Assembly: GCF_036688685.1 (NCBI RefSeq)
Contig: NZ_JAQQPS010000019.1
Span: 1 to 64,000, forward strand
Reading direction: 5' to 3'
Length of the DNA stretch: 64,000 nt
Source of the DNA: JALYUM01 sp036688685
Lineage (GTDB): Bacteria > Pseudomonadota > Gammaproteobacteria > Burkholderiales > Burkholderiaceae_D
Shown here: one piece after another, positions 15,322 to 24,665 of the stretch
Layout: every line of letters starts with the position of its first letter
Numbering within the stretch: the first letter of the stretch is position 1
Notes under the pieces: generated by a model
Told to the model about the DNA's origin: nothing
The model's input: only the letters and a program-made list of their open reading frames with translations
The model's database searches: none
Position numbers and translations under genes: made by a program

Positions 15322-17799
15322 ATGAAAACTTCCTTCACCACCATCGCCCTGCTGGGCGCCTTGAGTGCCCACGCGGCCGACCTCATCCCGCAAGTCATCG
15401 TGGTCGGCACCACGCCGCTGCCCGGCATTGGCCAGTTGAGTGAAGAAGTGGCAGCGCCCGTGCAAGGCGCCACCAGCGCCGACCTGGCCAGGAGCGGTGC
15501 GCTGGAGCTGGGCGACTTTTTGAACCGCCGCATGGGCAGCGTGCATGTCAACGAGGTGCAGGGCAACCCGTTCCAGATGGATGTCAGCTACCGCGGCTAC
15601 ACCGCCTCTCCCCTGCTGGGCAACGCGCAGGGCATCTCGGTGTATGTCGATGGCGTGCGCATGAACCAGCCCTTCGGCGACGTGGTCAGCTGGGATCTGA
15701 TCCCGCGCGCAGCCATTTCCAGCATCGAGCTGATGCCGGGTTCGAACCCGCTGTTTGGCTTGAATACCCTGGGCGGCGCGCTGTCGGTGCATACCAAGGA
15801 TGGCCGTCACGACGCCGGCAGCGCGGTCCAGGCGACGGTGGGCAGCAAGCGGCGCCACGCTGTGGAATTCGAGCATGGCGGTTTTAACGAATCGGGCTGG
15901 GACTGGTACGTGACGGGCAACCGTTTCAAGGAAGATGGCTGGCGCGATGATTCACCGTCCGACGTGCGCCAGCTGTTCGGCAAACTGGGTTGGCAGAACC
16001 GCGCCACCACGCTCGCGCTGTCGCTGTCCCACGCCGACAATACGCTGACCGGCAACGGTCTGCAGGAACAATCGTTCCTCGCGCGCGAGCGGGCCAGCGT
16101 CTACACCAAACCGGACATCACGGACAACCGCGCCAGCATGCTGAACTTCAGCGCCAGCCATGCCTTTAGCGACGCCCTGCAGTTCTCCGGCAACGCCTAC
16201 GCGCGCCGCATCACCACGGCCACCTACAACGGCGACCTGAACGACGATGCGCTCGACCAGTCGGTGTACCAGCCCAGCGCTGCCGAACGGGCCGCCTTGC
16301 GCGCGGCCGGTTACGCAGGCTTCCCGGCCAGCGGCGCCACGGCCGCCAACACGCCGTTTCCGAAGTGGCGCTGCATCGGCCAGGCGCTGCTGAACGACGA
16401 GCCGGCCGAAAAATGCAATGGCGTCATCAACCAGACCCGCAGCACGCAGAACAACCATGGCGTCGCCGGGCAGCTGCGCTGGCTGAGCGAGACCGCGCAG
16501 GTCCGCAACGTGCTGGTGGGCGGCGCCGCTTTTGACGCCAGCCGCAGCAGCTTCGGCCAGTCGTCCGAGCTCGGCTACCTCAATCCCGACCGCAGCATTA
16601 CCGGTGTGGGCGCGTTTGGCGACGGCGTCTCCGGCGGCGACGTCGACGGCGAACCGTACGACACCCGGGTCGACTTGAATAGCCGCGTGCGCACCTGGAG
16701 CGTGTTCGCCAGCGACACCCTGTCGCTGCAAAAGACGCTGCACCTGACGCTGTCGGCGCGCTACAACGACACCTCGGTGAAAAACCGCGACCAGATCCAT
16801 GCGGACGGCGACAGTGCGTCGCTGTCCGGCGAGCACCGCTTCAAGCGCCTGAACCCGGCCGTGGGCCTGTCCTACAGCCCGAGCCCGTCGCTCAACCTGT
16901 ATGGCGGGGTCAGCCAGAGCAGCCGCGCACCGACTGCCATCGAACTCGGTTGCGCCAACCCCGAGCAGCCGTGCAAGCTGCCCAACGCCATGGCGGGCGA
17001 CCCGCCGCTCGACCAGGTCGTCACGCGTACCTTCGAGGCGGGCCTGCGCGGCGGCAACGCGAGAACACAGTGGAACGCCGGCTTGTTCAGCGCCGTGAAC
17101 CGCGACGACATTTTGTTTGTGGCCGACGACCAGGCCGGGTTTGGTTATTTTAAAAACTTTGGCAAGACGCGCCGGCGCGGATTGGAACTGGGCGCCATTG
17201 CCAACTTCGGCGCGCTCACCGTTGGCGCCCATTACACCTGGCTCGATGCCACCTACCAGAGCCGCGAGACGGTCGACGGCAGCAGCAACAGCAGCAACGA
17301 CAGCGCCCTCGCCGGCGAGCACGGCGTCGACGGCACCATCGGCATTGCGCCGGGCGACCGCATCCCGCTGGTTCCGCGCCAATTATTCAAACTGTCGCTC
17401 GACTACGTGCTCACGCCGGCCTTGTCGCTCAACGGCGGCATCGTCGCCACGTCCAGCAGCCTGGCGCGCGGCAATGAAAACAACGGGCACCAGCCGGACG
17501 GCGTGTATTACCTCGGTAACGGCTACAGCGCTGGCTATGTCGTGGCCAACCTGGGCGCCACCTGGAACGTGTCGCCGCGCTGGCAACTCATCGCCAGCGT
17601 CAGCAACCTGTTCGACACGCACTACAACTCGGCGGCGCAACTCGGTGCCACGGGCTTTGACGCCAGCGGCAATTTCCTGGCGCGGCCGTTTGCCAACAAC
17701 ACGGCCGCGCTGCGCAACGCGACGTTCTACGCGCCCGGTGCGCCGCGCCTGCTTGCATTGAGCCTGCGCTACACGCTGGGTGGGAAAACTGCGCGCTGA
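15322..17799 (+). CDS. TonB-dependent outer-membrane receptor
   Basis: Product of 825 residues from ATG 15322, with a signal peptide MKTSFTTIALLGALSAHAAD. The plug domain is visible (LGDFLNRRMGSVHVNE, VYVDGVRMNQPFGDVVSWDLIP, GSNPLFGLNTLGGALSVHTKDG), followed by a long beta-barrel of alternating aromatic strands ending in LRYTLGGKTAR. The plug resembles receptors of the CirA/FecA-like class with no clear ligand signature, and no siderophore gene is nearby. It faces the two-component system on the opposite strand, its likely regulator. Its stop codon abuts that of the convergent LysE gene (TGATCA). Confidence 0.9.
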   Translation: MKTSFTTIALLGALSAHAADLIPQVIVVGTTPLPGIGQLSEEVAAPVQGATSADLARSGALELGDFLNRRMGSVHVNEVQGNPFQMDVSYRGYTASPLLGNAQGISVYVDGVRMNQPFGDVVSWDLIPRAAISSIELMPGSNPLFGLNTLGGALSVHTKDGRHDAGSAVQATVGSKRRHAVEFEHGGFNESGWDWYVTGNRFKEDGWRDDSPSDVRQLFGKLGWQNRATTLALSLSHADNTLTGNGLQEQSFLARERASVYTKPDITDNRASMLNFSASHAFSDALQFSGNAYARRITTATYNGDLNDDALDQSVYQPSAAERAALRAAGYAGFPASGATAANTPFPKWRCIGQALLNDEPAEKCNGVINQTRSTQNNHGVAGQLRWLSETAQVRNVLVGGAAFDASRSSFGQSSELGYLNPDRSITGVGAFGDGVSGGDVDGEPYDTRVDLNSRVRTWSVFASDTLSLQKTLHLTLSARYNDTSVKNRDQIHADGDSASLSGEHRFKRLNPAVGLSYSPSPSLNLYGGVSQSSRAPTAIELGCANPEQPCKLPNAMAGDPPLDQVVTRTFEAGLRGGNARTQWNAGLFSAVNRDDILFVADDQAGFGYFKNFGKTRRRGLELGAIANFGALTVGAHYTWLDATYQSRETVDGSSNSSNDSALAGEHGVDGTIGIAPGDRIPLVPRQLFKLSLDYVLTPALSLNGGIVATSSSLARGNENNGHQPDGVYYLGNGYSAGYVVANLGATWNVSPRWQLIASVSNLFDTHYNSAAQLGATGFDASGNFLARPFANNTAALRNATFYAPGAPRLLALSLRYTLGGKTAR

Positions 17800-18411
17800 T
17801 CAGCCAAACAGCAGCAGGCCGGCCAGCACCAGCATCGTCACACCCGTAAACGCCTCGATGGCGCGCCAGACGGCGGGTTTGCCGAGCACGCCGGCGCCGA
17901 GGCGCGCGACCAGGCCCAGGCTTGAAAACCAGAACAGCGACGCGGCCATCGCGCCGGCCGTGAAGGCCGGACGGTGGCTGGTCGCCAGGCTGGTGCCCAC
18001 TGCGCCCAGCAACACCACCGTGTCCAGGTAGACGTGGGGGTTGAGCAAGGACAGCGCCAGCACGCTGCCAAACGCCGCCCCGGCGCTGCCCGCTGGCGCG
18101 CCGGCCAGCACCGGCGCCGCAGCACCGCGCCAGCTGCTGCGCAGGCAGCGCTGGCCGTACCAGACTAAAAAGAGCGCACCACCGTAGCGACTGAGCGCCA
18201 GCAGCATCGGCGATGCGGTCACCAGCGCGCCGAAACCGGCCATGCCGAGCGCAATCAGGCTGATATCGACCAGGATGCAGGTGACCACGGTCAGCAGCAC
18301 GTGGCGGCCGCGGATGCCGGTGCGGATGACGTGCGCGTTTTGCACGCCGATCGGCATGATCAGGCTGGCGCCCAGGCCCAGGCCTTGCAGGAAAACTTGT
18401 TGTGAAAACAT
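17800..18411 (-). CDS. LysE/ArgO-type basic amino-acid exporter
   Basis: Product of 203 residues with six hydrophobic segments, the first carrying the family motif PIGVQNAHVIRTG (LysE/ArgO G-x-Q-N). LNPHVYLDTVVLLG in the middle matches the second conserved block. The family exports lysine or arginine, driven by the proton gradient, across the inner membrane. In many genomes it is divergent from an ArgP/LysG regulator; here an ArgP-like gene is present at 19925 but an MFS gene sits between, transcribed with lysE (73 bp gap). Confidence 0.9.
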   Translation of the reverse strand: MFSQQVFLQGLGLGASLIMPIGVQNAHVIRTGIRGRHVLLTVVTCILVDISLIALGMAGFGALVTASPMLLALSRYGGALFLVWYGQRCLRSSWRGAAAPVLAGAPAGSAGAAFGSVLALSLLNPHVYLDTVVLLGAVGTSLATSHRPAFTAGAMAASLFWFSSLGLVARLGAGVLGKPAVWRAIEAFTGVTMLVLAGLLLFG

Positions 18412-18484
18412 CGGTGTGTGACTGACTTTTTAAAAGCGCAAGCATGGCCGGGGCAAGCCTGAGCATCAACCAGATTCACGCAAT

Positions 18485-19777
18485 TTAAGGGGCCGTTAGC
18501 GGGGCTAATGGAATATGGCGCATCGGCGTGAGCAGCCATGCGAGCGCTGCCAGTGTCAACAGCACCAGGCCACCGCCGAGGAACAGCTGCGGCAGCGAGA
18601 CAAAGCGCAGCAGCCAGCCGGCGCCCGCGGCCGACAGCGGTGCCAGGCCCATGAAAATGAACATGAAGATGCTCATGGCCCGTCCCATCAGCGCCGCCGG
18701 CACGCGCCGGCCGATCCAGCTGTAGATGGTGATTTGCAGGTAGCCGGACAGGACTCCCAGCCCCAGCAACAGGAGCGCGGCCAGCCAGGCGCGATCGACG
18801 ACACCGAGCGGCATGACCAGGCACCCGACCAGCGCATCGACCAGCAGGATGGTGCACCCGAAGCGGGAAAAGCGCAGACGCGGACCGCCCAGTGCGGCCG
18901 CCGCCATGCCCAGCAAGATGCCACCGCCGTTGGCCGCCATCAGCCAGGCGAGCGTGCCGGCGCCGGCCAGCTGGGTGGCCAGCACCGGCAAGGCCACCTG
19001 CATGGCGCCGCCGATGCACACGGCCACCAGCGCCCAGTAGATGAAGCACAGGCGCAGCGCGCTGTCGCGCCAGAGCTGCACCAGCCCGGCGCCCAGTGCG
19101 CGCAGCAGCGGCGCGGCGCCGGCCGGACGGTCGGCGTGCAGGACGACCCGCGCAAGCATCCACGCCGAGACCAGAAAACTGGCTGCATCGAGCGCGAACG
19201 CGAGCGCCAGCCCGTGCTGACGCGCGCCCAGCAGCCACACCGCCAGCAAGGGCCCGGCCAGCAGCGCCAGCTGGCGCAGTCCCATCAACGCGCCGTTGCC
19301 CGCTTCCAGCAAGGTCGCCGGCAAGGCCGCAGGCACGATCGCGGCGCCAGCAGGGATGCTGAAGGCCTGGGCCAGGCCGAGGCTGAACGCCAGGGCGCAC
19401 ACCAGCATCAACACCAGGTGCGGCGTCAGCGTCACGGCGATCGACAGCAGCGTACCCAGTTCCAGCGTGAGGACCGGGTGCGTGTTCATGACGAGCAGCG
19501 CCAGCAGGATCAGCAAAACGGCGTTGGCCAGCTTGCTGGCCATCAGGACGCGCTGCGGCGAGAAGCGGTCGACCAGCGCGCCGCCGAGCAGGATAAAAAT
19601 GGCGCGCGGCAGGCCGATCAGCGCAATCACCAGGCCGAGGGCCAGCGGGTCGCCGGTCAGCTGCAGCACCAGCAGGGGCAGCGCCACCACGGTCAACTGG
19701 TCGCCCAGGTTGGAGACGATGGCGCCGCGCAGCAGCCAGCGAAAGTTGGGGTTGGTCTTGAGGGTGGGAACATGCAT
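18485..19777 (-). CDS. MFS transporter (MFS_3/EntS-like)
   Basis: Product of 430 residues with about 12 membrane segments. The N-terminal FRWLLRGAIVSNLGDQLTVVALPLLVLQ and the following DPLALGLVIALIGLPRAIF block are characteristic of the enterobactin-exporter-like MFS_3 group; FSPQRVLMAS matches the conserved loop 2-3 motif. The substrate cannot be read. It is divergent from the ArgP-like regulator and upstream of lysE on the same strand, so the two exporters may be co-regulated. Confidence 0.88.
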   Translation of the reverse strand: MHVPTLKTNPNFRWLLRGAIVSNLGDQLTVVALPLLVLQLTGDPLALGLVIALIGLPRAIFILLGGALVDRFSPQRVLMASKLANAVLLILLALLVMNTHPVLTLELGTLLSIAVTLTPHLVLMLVCALAFSLGLAQAFSIPAGAAIVPAALPATLLEAGNGALMGLRQLALLAGPLLAVWLLGARQHGLALAFALDAASFLVSAWMLARVVLHADRPAGAAPLLRALGAGLVQLWRDSALRLCFIYWALVAVCIGGAMQVALPVLATQLAGAGTLAWLMAANGGGILLGMAAAALGGPRLRFSRFGCTILLVDALVGCLVMPLGVVDRAWLAALLLLGLGVLSGYLQITIYSWIGRRVPAALMGRAMSIFMFIFMGLAPLSAAGAGWLLRFVSLPQLFLGGGLVLLTLAALAWLLTPMRHIPLAPLTAP

Positions 19778-19924
19778 GGCGCTCTCCGGTCTGATCAGGG
19801 AACTTGTATGCTACGTGATAACTCCTTGAGCGCGCAAGTAAACTCCCTGGTTTGTTGGAAGTATGCCCACGCCGCCCCAAATTAAACTATATTTATCGAA
19901 TTCCCCACCAGTTAAGCAAAACTA

Positions 19925-20821
19925 ATGACGAACATCGAGCCCCGCCGCGGCGCAGCGTTTCTCGCCGCCATCGATAGCGGCAGCCTCGAGCAGGCCGCCG
20001 TGCTGCTGCACATCACCCCGTCGGCAGTCTCCCAGCGCATTTCGGCGCTGGAAGACGAGCTGGGCATGCCGCTGCTGGTACGCACCCGCCCCTGCCGCCC
20101 GACCGTGCCCGGCATGCGGGTTTTGCAGTTTCTGCGCCGGCGCGCGCTGCTGGAGGCGGAGTTCGCCGCCGACATGGACACCGACCCCGGCCTGGTAAAG
20201 GTCGCGCTGGCCGTCAACAATGACACGCTGGCCACCTGGCTGCTGCCGGCGCTCGCGCCGATTCTGCTGGTCGAAAACCTGCTGATCGATCTGGTGCTGG
20301 ACAACCAGGGCCACACCTTCGCCTTGCTGGAACAGGGCCGCGCCGTGGCCTGCATCGCTGGCGCGGCGCAGCCCATGCGCGGCTGCACCGTCACGCCGCT
20401 CGGGGTGATGCGCTACCGGATGGTGAGCGCGCCGGCTTTTGCGCAGCGCTATTTCCCGGACGGGCTCGAACGCGAGGCGGCGCGGCGCGCGCCGGTAATG
20501 GTGTTCGACCCAAAGGATCAATTGCAAAAGCATTTCCTGCTGCAGCATCTCGGCTTGCAGGAAGGCGACTACCCCTTTCATTTTGTGCCGGCCAGCGACC
20601 CGTACGTGCAAGCCATCCTGCTCGGACTCGGTTACGGCATGCTGCCGCAGCAACAGTGCATGCCGCTGCTGGCGGCCGCCAGGTTGGTCGACCTGGCGCC
20701 GCAACTGTACGTCGACGTACCCTTGTACTGGCATGCCTGGCAGGTGCAGCCAGTGCGGCTGGAGCGGATGGGGGCGCAACTGGTCGCCGCCGCGCGCCAA
20801 CTGTTGTTGCCGATGCCATAA
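19925..20821 (+). CDS. ArgP/LysG-type LysR regulator
   Basis: Product of 298 residues. The HTH is FLAAIDSGSLEQAAVLLHITPSAVSQRISALED, the ArgP/LysG variant with 'TPSAVSQRI'. The effector domain follows (VKVALAVNNDTLATWLLPAL, a family hallmark). Such proteins activate the lysine/arginine exporter gene in response to basic amino acids. It is divergent from the MFS gene across 147 bp, and lysE lies just beyond that gene, so it is the probable activator of one or both. A GC hairpin follows the stop. Confidence 0.9.
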   Translation: MTNIEPRRGAAFLAAIDSGSLEQAAVLLHITPSAVSQRISALEDELGMPLLVRTRPCRPTVPGMRVLQFLRRRALLEAEFAADMDTDPGLVKVALAVNNDTLATWLLPALAPILLVENLLIDLVLDNQGHTFALLEQGRAVACIAGAAQPMRGCTVTPLGVMRYRMVSAPAFAQRYFPDGLEREAARRAPVMVFDPKDQLQKHFLLQHLGLQEGDYPFHFVPASDPYVQAILLGLGYGMLPQQQCMPLLAAARLVDLAPQLYVDVPLYWHAWQVQPVRLERMGAQLVAAARQLLLPMP

Positions 20822-20823
20822 AA

Positions 20824-20839
20824 CGGGCGCTGGCGCCCC
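20824..20839 (+). terminator. GC hairpin after ArgP-like gene
   Basis: GGGCGC at 20825-20830 and GCGCCC at 20833-20838 form a 6-bp stem with a 2-nt centre directly after the stop codon. There is no T-tract, so it is at most a weak or factor-dependent terminator. Confidence 0.3.
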
Positions 20840-20846
20840 GCCGTGC

Positions 20847-20875
20847 TTGGGACGGCAGGTTGGCTGCGGTACAAT
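20847..20875 (+). promoter_or_regulatory. Sigma70-type promoter for yitT-like gene
   Basis: TTGGGA at 20847-20852 and TACAAT at 20870-20875 are separated by 17 bp, close to sigma70 consensus. Transcription would start near 20882, giving a leader of about 130 nt before the YitT ATG at 21011. I see no known riboswitch in that leader. Confidence 0.55.
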
Positions 20876-21010
20876 GCGCGATTCAAGATTACCGCCCTTT
20901 CATCATGGAGACTGGAAGGCGGCGCTATCGTCCTGACCCTCGCGCCAGGTGGCGGCACAGCCACCCGTGACGGCCCCTCGACGACCAACATTCATCGCCA
21001 GGATTTTTAC

Positions 21011-21637
21011 ATGCAGTCGTCTCCAAGCGTGACCCCGCCAGCCGCCATTCCGCACACCGTGGCCGAAGATGCCTACGGCCTGGTCTCGGGCGTGTTGTTT
21101 GCCGCGGTCGGCATCGCCATGCTGAAAGCAGCGGGCCTGGTCACCGGCGGCATCGCCGGCATTGCGCTGCTGGTGTCCTACGTCATCCCGGCGCCGGTCG
21201 GCATCCTGTTCATGCTGATCAACCTGCCGTTCTTCCTGTTTGCGTACCTGTTCATGGGCTTGCAGTTCACCGTCAAGTCGCTGATCGGCAGCGCGCTGAT
21301 CATGGGCTTGCTACAACTGGTGCCGTTCGTATTCGTGCTGCAGTTCGTGCACCCGGCGTTTGCCGCGCTGATCGGCGGGACCCTGTGCGGCATGGGCGTG
21401 CTGGCGTTTGCGCGCCATGGCGCAGGCATGGGCGGCACGGGTATCGTGACCTTGTGGATGTACAAAAAATTCGGCATCAACGCCGGCCGCTCGCAAATGG
21501 CGATCGACAGCGTGATTTTATTGACGTCGCTGCTGGTGGTGGCGCCCACGCTGGTGGGCTGGTCGGCGCTGTCAGGCGTGGCGCTGTCGGCGATGATGAT
21601 GACGTGGCATCGGCCGGGGCGCTACACGAGCAGTTAA
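21011..21637 (+). CDS. YitT-family inner-membrane protein
   Basis: Product of 208 residues from ATG 21011; the frame upstream to 20843 has no membrane character and is rejected. It has five or six membrane segments, with the family block GIAMLKAAGLVTGGIAGIAL near the start and GGTLCGMGVLAFARHGAGMGGTGIV in the middle. YitT/DUF161 proteins are conserved inner-membrane proteins of unknown transport function. It stands alone behind its own promoter and is convergent with maeB. Confidence 0.85.
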   Translation: MQSSPSVTPPAAIPHTVAEDAYGLVSGVLFAAVGIAMLKAAGLVTGGIAGIALLVSYVIPAPVGILFMLINLPFFLFAYLFMGLQFTVKSLIGSALIMGLLQLVPFVFVLQFVHPAFAALIGGTLCGMGVLAFARHGAGMGGTGIVTLWMYKKFGINAGRSQMAIDSVILLTSLLVVAPTLVGWSALSGVALSAMMMTWHRPGRYTSS

Positions 21638-21641
21638 GTCG

Positions 21642-21687
21642 CTCCCCGCCTTCGCGGGGAGTCATGTTCGCCAATGGCGAACATGAC
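21642..21687. terminator. Two consecutive hairpins between convergent yitT and maeB
   Basis: CTCCCCGC (21642-21649)/GCGGGGAG (21654-21661) form an 8-bp stem with a 4-nt loop, then gtcatgttcgcc (21661-21672)/ggcgaacatgac (21676-21687) form a perfect 12-bp stem with a 3-nt loop. Placed between two converging genes, they likely act as a bidirectional terminator. The first hairpin resembles the arm of the dispersed repeat at 59249-59338. Confidence 0.6.
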
Positions 21688-21697
21688 GTGCTCGCGA

Positions 21698-23923
21698 TTA
21701 AGCCGCGTTGACCGCTGGCGTTGGCACACCCGCCTCCGCCACCGCCAGCGCCGTCATGTTGACGATGCGCCGCACCGTCGCACTCGGCGACAGGATGTGT
21801 ACCGGCTTTGCCGCACCCAGCAGGATCGGCCCCACCGTCACGCCTTTACCGGCCGCCACCTTCAGCACATTGAACAGGATGTTGGCCGCATCAAGCGACG
21901 GCATCACCAGCAGGTTCGCCGCGCCGCCGAAGCTGCCATCCATTTTGTAGAGCTTGCGGATCTCTTCCGACAGCGCGGCGTCGCCGTGCACTTCGCCGAT
22001 GACCGCCAGCGCCGGCGCGGTTTCCTTCAAAATTTGCGCCGCTTCGCGCATTCTCCGCGCCGATGGCCGCTCGGACGCGCCCAGCATCGAATGCGACAGC
22101 AGCGCCACTTTCGGCTCAATGCCGAACTGGCTCAAACTGGCCGCGGCCAGCTTCGTGATACTGGCCAGTTCGCGCCCGGTCGGGTCATCGTTGACGTAGG
22201 TGTCGGTGATGAACAGGGTCATCTTGTCGAGCACCAGCGCATTCATGGCGGCCATCACGTCAGCGCCAGGCGCCAGCCCAATTTCGGCTTTCACGTGCGC
22301 CAGGTGGCTGTCGTAGCTGCCGCGCATGCCGCAGATCAGGGCATCGACGGCGCCGCCCTTGAGCAGGCGCGTGCCTTGCAGGGTGGTGTCGCCGTGCGCT
22401 TCGACCAGCGTGTAATCGACGTCCAGTTTCAGCCGCAAACCGGCCTGCTTGATGGCGCGTTCGACGGCGCCCGGCGCGCCGATCAGCACCGGCTTGGCCA
22501 GGCCTTCGTCGACCAGCGTCTGCACCGCGCGCAGCACGCGCTGGTCGTCGCCTTCGGCAAACGCCACGCGGCGCGGATCGGCCTTCGCTTGCGTGAACAC
22601 GGGCTTCATGAAGAAACCGGTGTGGTAGATCATCTGGCCCAGCTGTTCGCGGTAGGCGTCCATGTCCGCGATCGGGCGCGCGGCCACGCCGGACGCGGCG
22701 GCAGCGGCGGCAACCGCCGGCGCGATCGCGGCGATCAGGCGTGGGTCGAACGGTTTCGGGATGATGTACTCGGGACCGAACACCAGGTCATGGCCTTCGT
22801 AGGCCGAGGCCACGATGTCGGACGCTTCCGCCTGCGCCATGTCGGCAATTGCGCTCACGCACGCCAGCTTCATTTCGTCGGTGATGCGGGTGGCGCCGCA
22901 ATCGAGCGCGCCGCGGAAGATGTACGGGAAACAGAGGACGTTGTTAACCTGGTTCGGATAATCCGAGCGGCCGGTGGCGATGATGCAGTCGGGCCGCGCA
23001 GCCTTCGCCACTTCGGGACGGATTTCCGGCTCCGGATTGGCCAGCGCCAGGATGATCGGCTGGGTGCCCATGGTTTTCACCATGGCGCCGGTCAGCACGC
23101 CGGCGGTCGAGCAACCGAGGAACACGTCGGCCTGGTCAACGATATCGGCCAGGGTGCGCGCGGAGGTGTCCTGCGCAAACCTGGCTTTGTTCTCTTCCAT
23201 CTTCGCATCGCGACCCTGGTAGATCACACCCTTCGAGTCGGCCACGAAGATGTTCTCGCGTTTCACGCCCATCGCCACCATCATGTCGAGACAGGCGATG
23301 GCGGCTGCGCCGGCGCCCGAAGCGGCCAGCTTGACCGAACCGATATCCTTGCCGACCACCTTCAAGGCATTGAGCAGCGCCGCGCTGGAGATGATCGCGG
23401 TGCCGTGCTGGTCATCGTGAAAGACCGGGATGTTCATGCGCTCGCGCAGCTTCTTCTCGATGTAGAAGCACTCCGGCGCCTTGATGTCTTCCAGGTTGAT
23501 GCCGCCCACGGTGGGCTCCATCATGGCGATTGCGTCGATCAGTTTGTCGGGGTCGTTCTCAGCCAGTTCCAGGTCGAACACGTCGATGCCGGCAAATTTC
23601 TTGAACAGGCAGCCCTTGCCTTCCATGACCGGCTTAGACGCCAGCGGGCCGATGTTACCGAGACCGAGCACCGCGGTGCCGTTGGTGATCACCGCCACCA
23701 GGTTGGCGCGCGAGGTGTACTCGGCCGCCATGGCCGGATTGGCGGCGATTTCTTCGCAGGCGTAAGCCACGCCGGGCGAATAGGCCAGCGACAGGTCGCG
23801 CTGGTTCGACAGCGGTTTTGTGGCCACCACTTCGATCTTGCCGCGGGTCGGGCTGCGGTGATATTCCAGCGCGTCTTCGCGCAATTGCAGCTCGCGCTGC
23901 GTCTGTTCGGTGTTGTCATTCAT
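21698..23923 (-). CDS. maeB: NADP-dependent malic enzyme with phosphotransacetylase-like C-terminal domain
   Basis: Product of 741 residues, the usual length for MaeB-type hybrids. The N-terminal ~430 residues are malic enzyme: RDLSLAYSPGVA, the catalytic VFHDDQHGTAI metal-site block, an NAD(P)-binding SGAGAAAIACLDMM, and the later ANPEPEI. From about residue 440 the chain is a phosphate acetyl/butyryltransferase-like domain (FAEGDDQRVLRAVQTLVDEG ... SHSMLGASERPSARRM), regulatory in known MaeB proteins. It converts malate to pyruvate and CO2 with NADPH in the cytosol, for gluconeogenesis and lipid synthesis. A single-gene unit. The opposite strand has a very long open frame that is a GC artefact. 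Confidence 0.96.
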   Translation of the reverse strand: MNDNTEQTQRELQLREDALEYHRSPTRGKIEVVATKPLSNQRDLSLAYSPGVAYACEEIAANPAMAAEYTSRANLVAVITNGTAVLGLGNIGPLASKPVMEGKGCLFKKFAGIDVFDLELAENDPDKLIDAIAMMEPTVGGINLEDIKAPECFYIEKKLRERMNIPVFHDDQHGTAIISSAALLNALKVVGKDIGSVKLAASGAGAAAIACLDMMVAMGVKRENIFVADSKGVIYQGRDAKMEENKARFAQDTSARTLADIVDQADVFLGCSTAGVLTGAMVKTMGTQPIILALANPEPEIRPEVAKAARPDCIIATGRSDYPNQVNNVLCFPYIFRGALDCGATRITDEMKLACVSAIADMAQAEASDIVASAYEGHDLVFGPEYIIPKPFDPRLIAAIAPAVAAAAAASGVAARPIADMDAYREQLGQMIYHTGFFMKPVFTQAKADPRRVAFAEGDDQRVLRAVQTLVDEGLAKPVLIGAPGAVERAIKQAGLRLKLDVDYTLVEAHGDTTLQGTRLLKGGAVDALICGMRGSYDSHLAHVKAEIGLAPGADVMAAMNALVLDKMTLFITDTYVNDDPTGRELASITKLAAASLSQFGIEPKVALLSHSMLGASERPSARRMREAAQILKETAPALAVIGEVHGDAALSEEIRKLYKMDGSFGGAANLLVMPSLDAANILFNVLKVAAGKGVTVGPILLGAAKPVHILSPSATVRRIVNMTALAVAEAGVPTPAVNAA

Positions 23924-24122
23924 ATTAACTACTCTCCAGGTGCAATAAATTCGGTGTGTCGTTGCCGCGTGCGGCGGTGGGGGAGTTTAATGCAAGATGG
24001 ATGATACTGTGCGAAGGGCGCTCATCGGGAACGGGTCGCGCATGCCCGCGGACTTGTCAACCCGGCCAAAAGCCTGCACTATCGGGGCGCAAGTTCAACC
24101 ACCGACAGCGGGACACCAACTT

Positions 24123-24665
24123 ATGAGCCTGTGTGACCAGTTCGTGCGCATGGCCGCGTATAACGAATTCATGAACGAAAAGTTATATGGCCTGGCTGCG
24201 CAGCTTGCACCGGAAGCGCTGTTCGCCGACCGCAAGGCCTATTTCGGCTCGCTGTTTGCGACGCTGAACCACCTGGTGGTGGCCGACACGATCTGGCTGA
24301 AACGCTTTTGCGCCCACCCGGCGCGCCAACCGGCGCTCGATGCGCTGCGCGCCACCCCCGCGCCCACCGCCTTGACCACGGCGCAGGCAGCCGACCTGGC
24401 CAGCCTGCTGGCGCTGCGCCGGGAACTGGACCGCACCATCGTGCAGTGGGCCGCGCAGCTGGACGACACCGGCCTCGCACAGCCGCTCGTGTATGCCAAC
24501 ATGAAAGGCGTGGTGTCGAACAAGCGCTACGACAGTCTGATCCTGCACTTCTTCAATCACCAGACGCACCACCGGGGCCAGGCCACTACCCTGCTCGCGC
24601 AAAGCGGCATCGATACCGGCGTCACCGATCTGCTGCTGCTGGTCCCAAACGAAACGTCAGACTGA
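24123..24665 (+). CDS. DinB-family protein
   Basis: Product of 180 residues from ATG 24123; upstream in-frame codons to 23997 lack conservation. It shows the DinB four-helix-bundle pattern of metal ligands: LFATLNHLVVADTIWLKRF near residue 44 (first His) and HFFNHQTHHRGQATTLL near 145 (second and third His). DinB-like proteins bind a divalent metal, and some are thiol-dependent S-transferases. It overlaps by 9 bp with the convergent PepSY gene. No SOS box was seen. Confidence 0.85.
   Translation: MSLCDQFVRMAAYNEFMNEKLYGLAAQLAPEALFADRKAYFGSLFATLNHLVVADTIWLKRFCAHPARQPALDALRATPAPTALTTAQAADLASLLALRRELDRTIVQWAAQLDDTGLAQPLVYANMKGVVSNKRYDSLILHFFNHQTHHRGQATTLLAQSGIDTGVTDLLLLVPNETSD

Noticed and set aside
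21674..24004. 776-codon open frame on the plus strand across maeB
   Set aside because: It lies antisense to a full-length, well-recognised malic enzyme; its translation is rich in Arg, Ala, Gly and His as expected of the third-position GC shadow and has no motif.
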